Assembly (NCBI GenBank): GCA_963846565.1
Contig: CAWJWL010000005.1
Span: forward strand, 1,302,001 to 1,366,000
DNA length: 64,000 nt
DNA from: WHSW01 sp963846565
GTDB lineage: Bacteria; Actinomycetota; Thermoleophilia; Solirubrobacterales; 70-9
Reading direction: 5' to 3'
Positions 33,929 to 42,448 of this stretch are shown in pieces (position 1 is the first letter of the stretch; the number at the start of each line of letters is the position of its first letter). Under the pieces are notes generated by a model. It saw only the letters and a list, made by a program, of their open reading frames with translations. It did not search any database and had not been told where the DNA came from. Both the position numbers and the translations under genes were made by a program.

Positions 33929-35095
33929 CCCGCATTCTGATCCTCTCCTGGGAGTACCCGCCGCTGATCGAAGGCGGGCTCGCGCGGCACGTGCGAAAGC
34001 TCTCGGAGAATCTCGCGGCGTCGGACGATGTCGAGGTGCACGTGCTCACCCGCGGGAGCGAGGAGTCTCCCGCCGAGGAGACGGCCGGCGGCGTTCACAT
34101 CCACCGCGTGCGCGAGCCGAAGCGCCCGGCGGACCTGGGCGAGTTCGTCGCCTGGGTCGAACGGATGAACTCCGACATGCTCGCCGCCGGGGTCGAGCTC
34201 GGCGACAGCTGGGACTTCGACATCGTCCACGGCCACGACTGGCTCGTCGCAACGGCGTGCGACCACCTCGCGCGCCGCTTCGGCGCGCCCCTGGTGACGA
34301 CGATCCACGCGACCGAGTACGGCCGCCACCAGGGCTGGGTCGACAAGCATCCGCAGTCGCACATCCACGGCGTCGAGCGGTGGATCACGAACCGCTCCGA
34401 CCGCGTCATCGCCTGCTCGTACTACATGCGCGAACAGATCGCCGACATCTTCGGCGTCGAGGAGCGCCGGGTCGCCGTGATCCCGAACGGCATCGACCCG
34501 GGCGACCTCCAGCCTCAGGACGAGGCGGGGCTCGCCAGCCTGCGGGCACAGTTCGCCGCCCCGGAGGAGAAGCTCGTGCTGCTGATCGGGCGGCTCGTCT
34601 ATGAGAAGGGCTTCCAGCTCGCGCTCGAGGCCATGCCCGGGCTGATCGAGGCTGTCCCGGGGACGCGCTTCTTGGTCGCCGGGTCGGGCACGCACGAGGA
34701 CGAGCTCCGCAAGCAGGCGGCGGACCTCGGGCTCGACGACCACGGCAACTTCCTCGGGTGGATCGGAGACGACGTCCTCCACTCGCTCTACCGGATCGCC
34801 GACGTCTGCGTGGTCCCCTCGATCTACGAGCCGTTCGGGCTCGTCGCGCTCGAGGCGATGGCCTCGGGTTGCCCGTGCATCGTCGCCGACACCGGCGGCC
34901 TGCGCGAGATCGTCCCCCACGGCGAGGTCGGGCTGCGCTTCCGCGCCCGCGACTCGCGTTCGCTCGGCGAGATGGTCGAGCGCGTGCTCACCGACGACGC
35001 AGCTGCGCGAGCCGCCTCGTCGCCGAGGCTCCGAGCACGTCCTGCGCTTCGACTGGGCCGACGTCGCCGAGAGCACGGCCATCCTCTACGCGGAG
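33925..35095 (+). pseudogene. GT4 glycosyltransferase (Rv3032/GlgA-like), frame-disrupted near the C-terminus
   Basis: The TTG at 33925 overlaps the GH57 stop (TTGA). The first ~360 residues are an intact GT-B enzyme: SWEYPPLIEGGLARHVRKLS, IVHGHDWLVAT, VIPNGIDPGDLQP, LLIGRLVYEKGFQLALEAMP and the donor site EPFGLVALEAMASG with its E-x7-E pair. Near 35015 and 35032 two bases are missing, after which the expected ending (LRFDWADVAESTAILYAELT) is in another frame. The family elongates alpha-1,4-glucan from an NDP-glucose; Rv3032 does this for methylglucose lipopolysaccharide. The exact stop is uncertain because the corrected frame runs into the opposite gene. Sequence error is the likely cause. 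Confidence 0.8.
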
Positions 35096-35096
35096 C

Positions 35097-35747
35097 TCAC
35101 CCCCGAGGGGTCGTCCCGAATCGGTCGGCGGCTCGACCGGGTCGGGCCAGCTGCAGCTCCTTCGGCGCCTCGCGCATCCGGATCAGCCGCGCCGGCGCCC
35201 CGGCGACGACCGCATTCGCCGGGACGTCCCGGGTGACGACCGTGTTCGTGCCGAGGATCGAGTTGTCGCCCACGCGCACCCCGCGCAGTACGCAGGCGCC
35301 GTAGCCGACCCAGACGTTGGCGCCGACCTCGACGTCGCGCTTGTAGATGCCCTGGGCTCGGATCGGGCGCTCGACCTCGGTCACCCCGTGGTCGAAGTCG
35401 ATGAACATCGCCCGGTCGGCGACGACGCACTGCTCGCCGATGCGGATGTGCTGATAGGCGCTGATCGTCACCTCCTGCCCGAGCACGGTCTTCGTCCCGA
35501 TCTCGACCTCGCCCTCGTGGCAGCGGATCTTCGTCCCGTCGCCGACCCAGGCGAAGCGCCCGAAGCGGATCGTCGCCCGCTCGCCGATCTCGAGCTCGAG
35601 GTTCTTGCCGAAGAAGACCATCCCGTCGGTCTCCCACCGCCAGCCGGCGCGGGTCAGGTAGCGGCGCCACAGGTACCGCCACAAGAGCCGCGCATAGCTG
35701 AGGTTGAGCATGCCGCGACGGGCACAGAATCGGAGCGTGCCGAGCAT
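35097..35747 (-). CDS. Left-handed beta-helix (hexapeptide-repeat) acyltransferase
   Basis: 216 residues. After an amphipathic basic N-terminal ~40 residues come hexapeptide turns (IGERATIRFG, VGDGTKIRCHEGEVEIGTKT, VEVGANVWVGYGACVLRGVR, VGDNSILGTNTVV) and the usual ending VVAGAPARLIR. The active-site His is expected in MFIDFDHG. It acetylates or acylates a sugar hydroxyl using acyl-CoA. It lies tail-to-tail with the GT4 gene. Mycobacterial Rv3034c, also an opposite-strand hexapeptide transferase next to Rv3032, is the position-matched counterpart. Confidence 0.85.
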   Translation of the reverse strand: MLGTLRFCARRGMLNLSYARLLWRYLWRRYLTRAGWRWETDGMVFFGKNLELEIGERATIRFGRFAWVGDGTKIRCHEGEVEIGTKTVLGQEVTISAYQHIRIGEQCVVADRAMFIDFDHGVTEVERPIRAQGIYKRDVEVGANVWVGYGACVLRGVRVGDNSILGTNTVVTRDVPANAVVAGAPARLIRMREAPKELQLARPGRAADRFGTTPRG

Positions 35748-35779
35748 CGTCGCGCGCGGACTCTAATCTGCCGCGGGCG

Positions 35780-36743
35780 ATGACCGAGGGCACGAACGCG
35801 ACCACCGAATCGCTCGCCGAGCGCGTTGTCGCCGGCGAGAAGCGCGCGCTCGCACGGGCGATCAGCCTGGTCGAGAACCGCGATCTCGCGGGCGACCGCC
35901 TCGTAGCCGAGCTCTACCCGCGTACCGGCGACGCCAGGATCGTCGGTCTCACCGGCCCGCCCGGGGTCGGCAAGAGCACCCTGATCGGCGCCATGTCCGG
36001 CGTCCTGCGAGCGGCCGATCGTGAGGTCGGCGTGCTCTCGATCGATCCGTCGAGCCCGTTCACCCAGGGGGCCGTGCTCGGCGACCGGATCCGCCTCTCC
36101 GAGCACTTCCTCGACCCCGGCGTCTTCATTCGCTCGATGGCGACCCGCGGCTCCTTGGGCGGGCTTGCCGAGGCCGCGCTGCAGGCGGCGCTGCTGATGG
36201 ACGCGTCGGGCAAGGACGACGTGATCCTCGAGACCGTCGGCGTCGGCCAGGGCGGAGATCGACATCGTCGACCACGCCGACACCGTCGTGCTCGCGCTGA
36301 TGCCGGGTTCAGGCGACTCGATCCAGGCGCTGAAGGCGGGGGTGATGGAGATCCCCGACGTGATCGTCGTCAACAAGGCGGATCACCCGCTCGCCGACAC
36401 GATGATCCGTGAGGTGAAGGCGGTCCTCGCGCTCGGGCCCAGCCGCTCGTGGCGCGTGCCGGTCGTGCGCACAGAGGCGGTCAAGGGCGAGGGGATCACC
36501 GAGCTGGTCGAGACGATCGACGCGCACCGCGAGCACATCATCGAGGAGGGAACGCTGAACGACCGCCGCGCGCGCAACCTGCGCGCCGAGGTGCTCGGGA
36601 TCGCCGCCGCGCGGATGCGCCGCGAGTTCGAGCAGCGCGCCACGAGCGACCCGGAATGGGCCGGGCTGCTCGAGCGGGTCGTCCGCCGGGAGATCGACCC
36701 TGCCACGGCTGCCCGGGAGTTGCTAGAACAGGCCGATGGCTGA
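35780..36743 (+). pseudogene. meaB: MeaB/ArgK-type mutase chaperone GTPase, one frameshift
   Basis: A G-protein chaperone that protects and reloads B12-dependent acyl-CoA mutases. Walker A GPPGVGKST (59-67), then LSIDPSSPFTQGAVLGDRIR, FIRSMATRGSLGGL and DVILETVGVGQ are in the first frame. One extra G near 36252 breaks the frame. AEIDIVDHADTVVLALMPGS, IVVNKADHPLADTM and the helical C-terminus continue in the next frame to 36743. The protein is complete when joined (~320 residues). It probably serves the two-subunit mutase at 44663 and 48799. Confidence 0.88.
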
Positions 36744-37143
36744 CGCCGCCGAGCCCGAGACCATCGCCCCCGCGAGCGCCGAGGAGATCCGCGCATGGGT
36801 CGGCCACCGGCTCGACGAGATCGGCGGCGCGAACGTCGGCAAGGTCGACGGGGTATTCGTCGACGAGACGACCGGCGAGCCCGAGTGGCTGCTGGCGAGG
36901 ATGGGCCGCTTCGGTCATCACACCCTGGTTCCCGCCCGCGACGCGGTCGAGGGCGTGAAGCGGGTGTGGGTCCCCTACACCCGCGACCAGATCCGCCGCG
37001 CGCCGAAGGCGAATACCTCCGCGCCACTCAACGCAGCCGCCGAACGCGAGCTACTCGCCCACTACGGGATCCTGGCCGACGCCGGGCGCGGCGCGGCAAT
37101 CACCGAACGCGACGACGCCGAAGTCACCGCGAAGCCCGGCTGA
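36736..37143 (+). CDS. PRC-barrel domain protein
   Basis: 135 residues, overlapping the meaB end by 8 bases. Residues ~20-90 form a PRC-barrel-like unit: IGGANVGKVDGVFVDETTGE, PEWLLARMGRFGHHTLVPAR and VKRVWVPYTRDQIRRAPKA. The C-terminal tail is helical and charged. PRC-barrel proteins bind RNA, metal or photosynthetic partners; the role here is unknown. The overlap suggests co-translation with meaB. Confidence 0.75.
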   Translation: MADAAEPETIAPASAEEIRAWVGHRLDEIGGANVGKVDGVFVDETTGEPEWLLARMGRFGHHTLVPARDAVEGVKRVWVPYTRDQIRRAPKANTSAPLNAAAERELLAHYGILADAGRGAAITERDDAEVTAKPG

Positions 37144-37146
37144 CGC

Positions 37147-37347
37147 TCAGGCGGCGCGGCGTTGGCGGGCGTCGTCGATCCGCGTCCAGGCATCCGAGAA
37201 CGACAGAGCCTCCGCGAACCGCCTCGCCTTCGGCGAGAGCTCGTGCGGCTTGCCATCCAACCGGCTGACGCAAATCGGGACCACGACCGCCTGCTGATCG
37301 AGCTCGTCGCGGATTGCCGCTAGCTCGTCGAAGCTGGCACTGTCCAT
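37147..37347 (-). CDS. Small hypothetical protein, 66 residues
   Basis: A compact acidic-to-basic helical protein (FDELAAIRDELDQQAVVVPI, then LSPKARRFAEALSFSDAW) with no signal peptide. It is convergent with the PRC-barrel gene and has codon usage like its neighbours. Nothing else explains this stretch. Function unknown; the call rests only on composition and an intact frame. Confidence 0.5.
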   Translation of the reverse strand: MDSASFDELAAIRDELDQQAVVVPICVSRLDGKPHELSPKARRFAEALSFSDAWTRIDDARQRRAA

Positions 37348-37470
37348 GGGCGCGAGTGTATGCCCGTCCGCCGGACGTAACTTCGTGCGGCGAGTGACGA
37401 ACTCGCAAAGTGGGCATTCAGCACGGTCGACCGGGGGGCGCGGCGGGACGCTGACGGCTTATACGGGTCG

Positions 37471-38049
37471 GTGCCCCGATTCCGCGTCACAGCCGATCAG
37501 ATCGTCGCGCGGATCGCGGCCCGCCAGCACGGACTCCTCACCACCATTCAGCTCTACGACGCGGGGCCCTCCCACGATGCAATCCGTCACCGCGTCCGCA
37601 CGGGGCGTCTCCATCGCATCCATCGCGGCGTCTACGCCGTCGGGCACCACGGATTGAGTCTCAAGGCCGAGTGGATGGCGGCAACGCTGGCGCTCGGCTC
37701 GGGCGCGGTGCTCAGCCACCGCAGCGCGGCGGAGCTATGGCGTTTGTTGATCCGCTCACCTCGCCCGCTCGGACGATCACGGATTCGAGGCGGACGGAAT
37801 GGGTCGGCGTCGTTCGCAACGCCCTGCGGACAGCCGAGGTGGCCGGCTATCCGCTGGGTGACCACGAGTCGGACCGTGGACGGGTACCGCTACCACCGCG
37901 GGCGCCGGGCGTTTCGCGACGATCGCGACCGCGACATCGAACTCGGCCTGATCGGATTCACGGTGCGGCGGATCGCCGATTCTCGTGTCGATGAGGATCC
38001 GGAGGGGATGTGCGACGCGATCGCTTCCTCTCTCCGCCCGAGCTCTTGA
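37471..38049 (+). pseudogene. Decayed AbiEi/DUF559-type gene with internal deletion
   Basis: Homologous in plan to the gene at 19335 but only ~190 codons. The N-terminal winged helix is good (HGLLTTIQLYDAGPSHDAIR, RIHRGVYAVGHHGL). From ~37740 the expected middle block (LTSPARTITDS, then LRTAEVAGYPLGDHESD) appears in another frame and is shortened. The expected nuclease strand D-F-x-W...V-V-E-T is missing before DGYRYHRGRRAFRDDRDRD in the first frame. The remaining C-terminus is normal in type. Unlike the other broken genes here, coding material is lost, so true decay is likely. Confidence 0.75.
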
Positions 38050-38091
38050 CGTGAAGCGCGGCGCTGGGCGCCGATTTCCCGTCAGCCGCCG

Positions 38092-39237
38092 TCAGCAGCC
38101 GAGTTCGCGGGCGATGATCATCTGCATCGCCTCGTCCGTCCCCTCGCCGATCGTGAGGATCTTCGCGTCGCGGTACATGCGGCAGACCGGGTACTCCTCG
38201 ATGTAGCCGTAGCCGCCGTGAATCTGCACCGCCTCCTCGGTCGCCCGCACGGCCAGCCGCCCGGAGAGCAGCTTCGCCTGCGCGGCCGTGAGCGTGAACG
38301 AGTCACCACGATCCTTCTCGATCGCGGCGCGATGGGTGAGCACCCGGGTCGCCTCGATGTCGGCGGTGATGTCGGCGAGCTTCGCCTGGATCGTCTGGAA
38401 CTTCGAGATCGGCTGCCCGAAGGCGCGCCGCTCCTTCGCGTAGGCGAGCGCCTGATCGAGCGCCCCCTGGGCGAGGCCCACACCCATCGCCGCGACCGCG
38501 ATCCGGCCGCCGTCGAGCACGCGCAGGAACTGCTTGAACCCCTCGCCGCGCGGTCCGAGGAGGTTCTCCTCGGGCACCCGGCAATCGGCGAAGGAGAGGG
38601 GGCGAGTGTCGGAGGCGTTCCAGCCCATCTTCCGGTACTGCTCGCCGGGCTCGTAGCCGGGCGTGTCGTTGGGGACGATGATGTTCGAGATCTCCCGGCT
38701 CCCGTTCGCGCCGCCGGTGACGGCGGTGATCGTCACGCAGGCGGTGATCTCGGTGCCGGCGTTGGTGATGAACTGCTTCGCGCCGTCGATCACCCACTCG
38801 CCCTCGTCGAGGCGCGCGGTCGTCCGGGTTGCGCCCGCGTCGGTGCCGGCCTCCGGCTCGGTGAGCCCGAACGCGGCGAGCCGCTCGCCGGAACAGAGCG
38901 CCGGCATCCAGTCGCGCTTCTGCTCCTCGTTGCCGAAGAGGTGGATCGGCGTCGTGCCGAGTGAGGTGTGCCCGGCCATCGTGATCGCGACCGAGGCGTC
39001 GGCGCGCGCCAGCTCCTCGACCGCCAGCGCATAGGAGAGCGTGTCCGCCCCGCCGCCGCCGTACTCCTCCGGGAACGGGATCCCCATCAGCCCGAGCCCG
39101 GCCATCTGGGCGACCAGCTCGTAGGGGAACGACTTCGTCCGGTCGAGCTCCTCCGCCGCAGGGGCGACCTCGTTGCGCGCGAAGTCCCGCACGGTGTCGC
39201 GCAGCAGGCGCTGCTCGTCGCTGAGCTCGAAGTCCAT
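38092..39237 (-). CDS. Acyl-CoA dehydrogenase
   Basis: 381-residue FAD flavoprotein introducing the alpha-beta double bond in acyl-CoA and passing electrons to ETF. Blocks: FELSDEQRLLRDTVRDFARN, FGLTEPEAGTDAGATRTTA, WVIDGAKQFITNAG (FAD), LDGGRIAVAAMGVGLAQGAL, RRAFGQPISKFQTIQAKLAD and the C-terminal RMYRDAKILTIGEGTDEAMQ, where Glu365 sits at the catalytic-base position. The length is normal for short/branched-chain enzymes. It is divergent from a TetR regulator 83 bases away, probably its controller. ETF genes are 10 kb downstream. Confidence 0.92.
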   Translation of the reverse strand: MDFELSDEQRLLRDTVRDFARNEVAPAAEELDRTKSFPYELVAQMAGLGLMGIPFPEEYGGGGADTLSYALAVEELARADASVAITMAGHTSLGTTPIHLFGNEEQKRDWMPALCSGERLAAFGLTEPEAGTDAGATRTTARLDEGEWVIDGAKQFITNAGTEITACVTITAVTGGANGSREISNIIVPNDTPGYEPGEQYRKMGWNASDTRPLSFADCRVPEENLLGPRGEGFKQFLRVLDGGRIAVAAMGVGLAQGALDQALAYAKERRAFGQPISKFQTIQAKLADITADIEATRVLTHRAAIEKDRGDSFTLTAAQAKLLSGRLAVRATEEAVQIHGGYGYIEEYPVCRMYRDAKILTIGEGTDEAMQMIIARELGC

Positions 39238-39252
39238 GGCGGGGCAAGTTTA

Positions 39253-39289
39253 CCGAATGAACGTTCTAAGATCGAAGGAGCGTTCGGAA
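39253..39289. promoter_or_regulatory. Candidate TetR operator between acyl-CoA dehydrogenase and TetR genes
   Basis: The 83-base divergent gap contains the perfect 8-base palindrome GAACGTTC (39259-39266) and a wider CCGAATGAACG ... GCGTTCGG symmetry (39253-39289). The layout, a TetR gene opposite a fatty-acid gene, is typical of lipid-responsive autoregulation. The binding assignment is inferred. Confidence 0.5.
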
Positions 39290-39320
39290 TCCTGAGCCAC
39301 CGTCGACGGCTGCGGGTACC

Positions 39321-39953
39321 GTGCGCGGGCCAAAGACGATGCGTGCGCCGCCGACCCGACCAGCCCTCAGGGCCCGATACGACCGCCGCCAGCAGGAGGT
39401 GATCGCGGTCGCGGCGCGGCTGTTCGCCGAGCGCGGCTACCAGGCCACCTCGATGAGCGACCTGACCGGGGCGACCGGCCTCGCCGCCGGCGGCCTCTAC
39501 CACTACATCGGCAGCAAGGAGGAGCTCCTGGTTCGCGTCTGCGACCAGCTGATGGAGCCGCTGCTCGAGCGCGCGCGCGAGATCGCCGCCGCCGACGAGC
39601 CGCCGGCGGAGCGGTTGCAGGAGCTGATCGGCGTGTGGATCGCCCACATCGCGGAGCACCGACACCACATGCTCGTCTTCCAGCAGGAGCGGCAGGTGAT
39701 CGAGCGGCAGGCGCAGTGGCGGCGGGTGCGCAAGCAGCGCAAGGAGTTCGAGCGGGTCCTCGACGGCGTCCTCGAAGCCGGGGAGGAGGAGGGCGCGTTC
39801 AGCTTCGGCGATCGCCGCCTCGTCCTGCTCGGATTCCTCGGCATGGTCAATGGCACGGCCGAGTGGATGCGCCCCGGTGGCCGGCTCTCGCCGGCGGAGA
39901 TCGCCCGGGGCTACTACGAGATGCTGGCGCGCGCGTACGCCCCCCGGATCTAG
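39321..39953 (+). CDS. TetR/AcrR-family regulator (fatty-acid type)
   Basis: 210 residues from GTG 39321; an ATG at 39339 also fits. The N-terminal helix-turn-helix is EVIAVAARLFAERGYQATSM, then DLTGATGLAAGGLYHYIGSK. The helical ligand domain ends in a normal TetR_C-like way (RLVLLGFLGMVNGTAEWMRP). It is most likely a repressor of the divergent acyl-CoA dehydrogenase, responding to acyl-CoA. Its stop overlaps the convergent HxlR gene by 4 bases. Confidence 0.88.
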   Translation: MRGPKTMRAPPTRPALRARYDRRQQEVIAVAARLFAERGYQATSMSDLTGATGLAAGGLYHYIGSKEELLVRVCDQLMEPLLERAREIAAADEPPAERLQELIGVWIAHIAEHRHHMLVFQQERQVIERQAQWRRVRKQRKEFERVLDGVLEAGEEEGAFSFGDRRLVLLGFLGMVNGTAEWMRPGGRLSPAEIARGYYEMLARAYAPRI

Positions 39954-40438
39954 GAAAGAGCTGCGGGCTCGCGCTCGGGCCGGCGCCACTCGGGCGGCGC
40001 CCCGGGGCCGAGGTCGGCGCGCGCCTCCCGCACGTCGAGGCGCTTGCCGCACTTGCCGCAGATGCGGCGATCGTCGATCTCGCCGCCGCACTCCTTGTGG
40101 ACGACGACGACCACCGGTTCGCCCTCGCCGAGATGCCGGTCGCCCCAGTGCATGAGTGAGATCAGCACCGGCCACAGATCGAGGCCCTTCTCGGTGAGGA
40201 AGTACTCGCAGCGCGGTGGGCGCTGCTGATAGGCGCGCTTCTCGAGGATGCCCTCGTCGACGAGCCACTGGAGACGCGTTGCGAGCACGTTGCGGGCGAC
40301 GCCGAGGTTGTCGCGGATCTGGTCGAAGCGCCGGCGGCCGTTGAAGACGTCGCGGATCACGAGCAGGGTCCAGCGCTCCCCGAGCACCTCGAGGGTGCGC
40401 GCGATCGAACACGCCTGGTCGTATTCCCGTCCTAGCAC
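39950..40438 (-). CDS. HxlR-family regulator with C-terminal zinc-ribbon-like tail
   Basis: 162 residues from GTG 40438. HxlR winged helix: CSIARTLEVLGERWTLLVIR, DNLGVARNVLATRLQWLVDE and the wing QQRPPRCEYFLTEKGLDLWP. After ~110 residues comes VVHKECGGEIDDRRICGKCG, with Cys residues arranged as in a small zinc ribbon (C-G-G, C-x-x-C), which is longer than the plain family. A palindrome (40460-40476) lies 22 bases upstream of its start, suggesting autoregulation and control of the divergent thioesterase. Confidence 0.87.
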   Translation of the reverse strand: MLGREYDQACSIARTLEVLGERWTLLVIRDVFNGRRRFDQIRDNLGVARNVLATRLQWLVDEGILEKRAYQQRPPRCEYFLTEKGLDLWPVLISLMHWGDRHLGEGEPVVVVVHKECGGEIDDRRICGKCGKRLDVREARADLGPGAPPEWRRPEREPAALS

Positions 40439-40459
40439 CGGTGTGATCTTTGCACACTA

Positions 40460-40476
40460 GGTTGCATCACGCAACC
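40460..40476. promoter_or_regulatory. Candidate HxlR operator, inverted repeat GGTTGC-N5-GCAACC
   Basis: Perfect 6-base arms (40460-40465 and 40471-40476) with a 5-base spacer, in an AT-richer stretch between the HxlR start and the divergent small frame at 40520. The position between the regulator and a metabolic gene is what an operator would have. Confidence 0.6.
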
Positions 40477-40519
40477 CATAATGGTAGCGTCAGTTTCGTC
40501 AAGCAACTGAAAGGCCGGC

Positions 40520-40624
40520 ATGCGGCTCATCGACACCGATATCCAACCGCTCGAGATCACCATCACCACGGAGGACATCCTCGGCGACCTGCTCTACCCG
40601 GCGCCCGCGGGCGGGCGCCGGTGA
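40520..40624 (+). CDS. Possible 34-residue leader peptide
   Basis: ATG 40520 preceded by AAAGG at good spacing. The frame reads MRLIDTDIQPLEITITTEDI and ends PAPAGGRR at a TGA that overlaps the GTG start of the thioesterase (GTGA). This coupling suggests translation. It may instead be the remnant of a longer gene. No homology recognised. Confidence 0.4.
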   Translation: MRLIDTDIQPLEITITTEDILGDLLYPAPAGGRR

Positions 40625-41166
40625 GCGTCGCGTCGGCGGCGGAGTCAGCCGCCCTCCATGCGGAGCGCTCGCCGGAGACGACCCGCGAGCGCACGCTGAC
40701 CTGGCAGGACCCGGTGGCGACGGCGAGCGCCGGCGCCGAGCTGGCGGGCCTCGACTACGTCCGCAAGATCTCCTCGGGCGAGCTGCCGCCGCCGCCGATC
40801 GCGGTTCTGATGCAGATGCACCCGGTCGAGCTCGAGCCCGGCCGCGCCGTCTTCGAGGGCGAGCCCGGTGAGGAGCACTACAACCCGATCGGGGTCGTCC
40901 ACGGCGGCTACGCGGCCACGCTGCTCGACTCGGTCCTCGGCTGCGCCGTGCACACGACGCTCCCGGCCGGGGTGGGCTATACGACGCTGACGCTCGAGAT
41001 GAAGCTCGTCCGGCCGATCACCCGCGAGACCGGCTGGGTGCGCGCGGAGGGCGAGGTGCTCCATCGTGGCCGCCGCCAGGCGACCGCGCAGGCCCGCCTC
41101 GCCGATCGCGAGAGCGGCAAGCTGCTGGCCCACGCGACGTCGACGTGCATGATCCTCGAGCCTTGA
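40621..41166 (+). CDS. PaaI-like hotdog-fold thioesterase
   Basis: 181 residues from GTG 40621. The hotdog domain has the PaaI signature VVHGGYAATLLDSVLGCAVH, then GVGYTTLTLEMKLVRPITRE and VLHRGRRQATAQARLADRES. It hydrolyses aryl- or acyl-CoA thioesters in the cytoplasm, releasing CoA during catabolism. It is divergent from the HxlR gene and the only enzyme gene of this unit, 93 bases before the thiolase, which has its own ribosome site. Confidence 0.87.
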   Translation: MSVASAAESAALHAERSPETTRERTLTWQDPVATASAGAELAGLDYVRKISSGELPPPPIAVLMQMHPVELEPGRAVFEGEPGEEHYNPIGVVHGGYAATLLDSVLGCAVHTTLPAGVGYTTLTLEMKLVRPITRETGWVRAEGEVLHRGRRQATAQARLADRESGKLLAHATSTCMILEP

Positions 41167-41259
41167 CGGGTCGGTGATCCGGGGGCCGGCGCTCATCTAC
41201 CATTCCGCCTCCCGCGGCGCCCGCAGCCGCCCGACCAGAAAGATTGAGGAAAGCCTCCG

Positions 41260-42444
41260 ATGTCTCAGACCGTGATCCTCGGTACCGCCCGCACGCCGTT
41301 CGGAAAGATGGGTGGGGCGTTCGCCTCCAAGGACGCGACCGAACTCGGTGGCGCCGCGATCGAGGCGGCGCTCGAGCGCGCCGGCGTCGACCCGGGCCAG
41401 ATCCAGCAGGTGATCTACGGCCAGGTGCTGCAGGCCGGCCAGGGGCAGATCCCCTCGCGCCAGGCGCAGATCAAGGCCGGGATCCCGAAGGAGGTGCCGT
41501 CGGAGACGATCAACAAAGTCTGCGCCTCGGGAATGCGGTCGATCGGCCTCGCCGACCAGGCGATCCGCGCCGGCGACCTCGAGGTCGGCATCGCCGGCGG
41601 GATGGAGTCGATGTCGAGCGCGCCCTACCTGCTCCCCGGAGCCCGCTTCGGCTTCCGTATGGGCGACAAGCCCGCGGTCGACGCGATGACCCACGACGGG
41701 CTCACCAATCCCTTCACCGACAAGCAGATGATCAACGAGGCGAGCGAGGTCTCGAACGAGCTCGAGATCACCCGCCCCGACATGGACCGCTGGGCCGCCC
41801 GCTCACACCAGCTCGCCGCCAAGGCGACGGACGAAGGCCGGCTCGCCGACGAGATCGTCTCGGTCACCGTCAAGAGCCGCAAGGCCGAGACGGTGGTCGA
41901 GGCCGACGAGGCGATCCGCCCCGACTCGACGGTCGAGTCGCTGGCGAAGCTGCCGGCGATCGGCGGCGACGACGCCACCCACACCGCGGGCAACGCCCCC
42001 GGCGTCAACGACGGCGCCGCGGCGGTTGTCGTCGCCTCGGAGGAGTGGGCGAGCGCCAACGGCGGCGAGGTCCTCGCCCGCGTGGTGGGCTACGGCCAGG
42101 TCGCGGACGACTTCCCGTACCTGGCGAAGACGCCGGCGAAGGCGGCCCAGGCGGCGCTCGACAAGATCGGCAAGGCCCCCGCCGACGTGGACCTCTGGGA
42201 GATCAACGAGGCCTTTGCCTCCGTCGCCCTCAACTCGCTCCGCATGCTCGGGGTCGAGGAGGACAACGTCAACGTGAACGGCGGCGCGATCGCGCTCGGC
42301 CACCCGATCGGCGCCTCCGGCGCCCGCATCGTCGGTGCCCTCGTCCACGAGCTCCGCCGCCGTGGCGGTGGCCTCGGTTGCGCCGCGATCTGCTCAGGCG
42401 GCGGGCAGGGCGACGCGATCCTGATCGAAGTCAACGGCGGGTAG
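41260..42444 (+). CDS. Acetyl-CoA C-acetyltransferase (thiolase)
   Basis: 394 residues, full length. The catalytic Cys88 lies in NKVCASGMRSIG, His348 in IALGHPIGASGARIV and Cys378 in AAICSGGGQGDAI. The N-terminal VILGTARTPFGKMGGAF is typical of biosynthetic/degradative acetoacetyl-CoA thiolases. It condenses two acetyl-CoA or cleaves 3-ketoacyl-CoA. A GAGGAAAG ribosome site precedes ATG 41260. The HAD phosphatase gene starts 5 bases after the stop, so they are co-transcribed. Confidence 0.93.
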   Translation: MSQTVILGTARTPFGKMGGAFASKDATELGGAAIEAALERAGVDPGQIQQVIYGQVLQAGQGQIPSRQAQIKAGIPKEVPSETINKVCASGMRSIGLADQAIRAGDLEVGIAGGMESMSSAPYLLPGARFGFRMGDKPAVDAMTHDGLTNPFTDKQMINEASEVSNELEITRPDMDRWAARSHQLAAKATDEGRLADEIVSVTVKSRKAETVVEADEAIRPDSTVESLAKLPAIGGDDATHTAGNAPGVNDGAAAVVVASEEWASANGGEVLARVVGYGQVADDFPYLAKTPAKAAQAALDKIGKAPADVDLWEINEAFASVALNSLRMLGVEEDNVNVNGGAIALGHPIGASGARIVGALVHELRRRGGGLGCAAICSGGGQGDAILIEVNGG

Positions 42445-42448
42445 TCGC

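Noticed and set aside
36736..37143. Ribosome maturation factor RimM, because of the PRC-barrel
   Set aside because: The N-terminal RimM domain is absent and the gene lies beside meaB, not rpsP/trmD.
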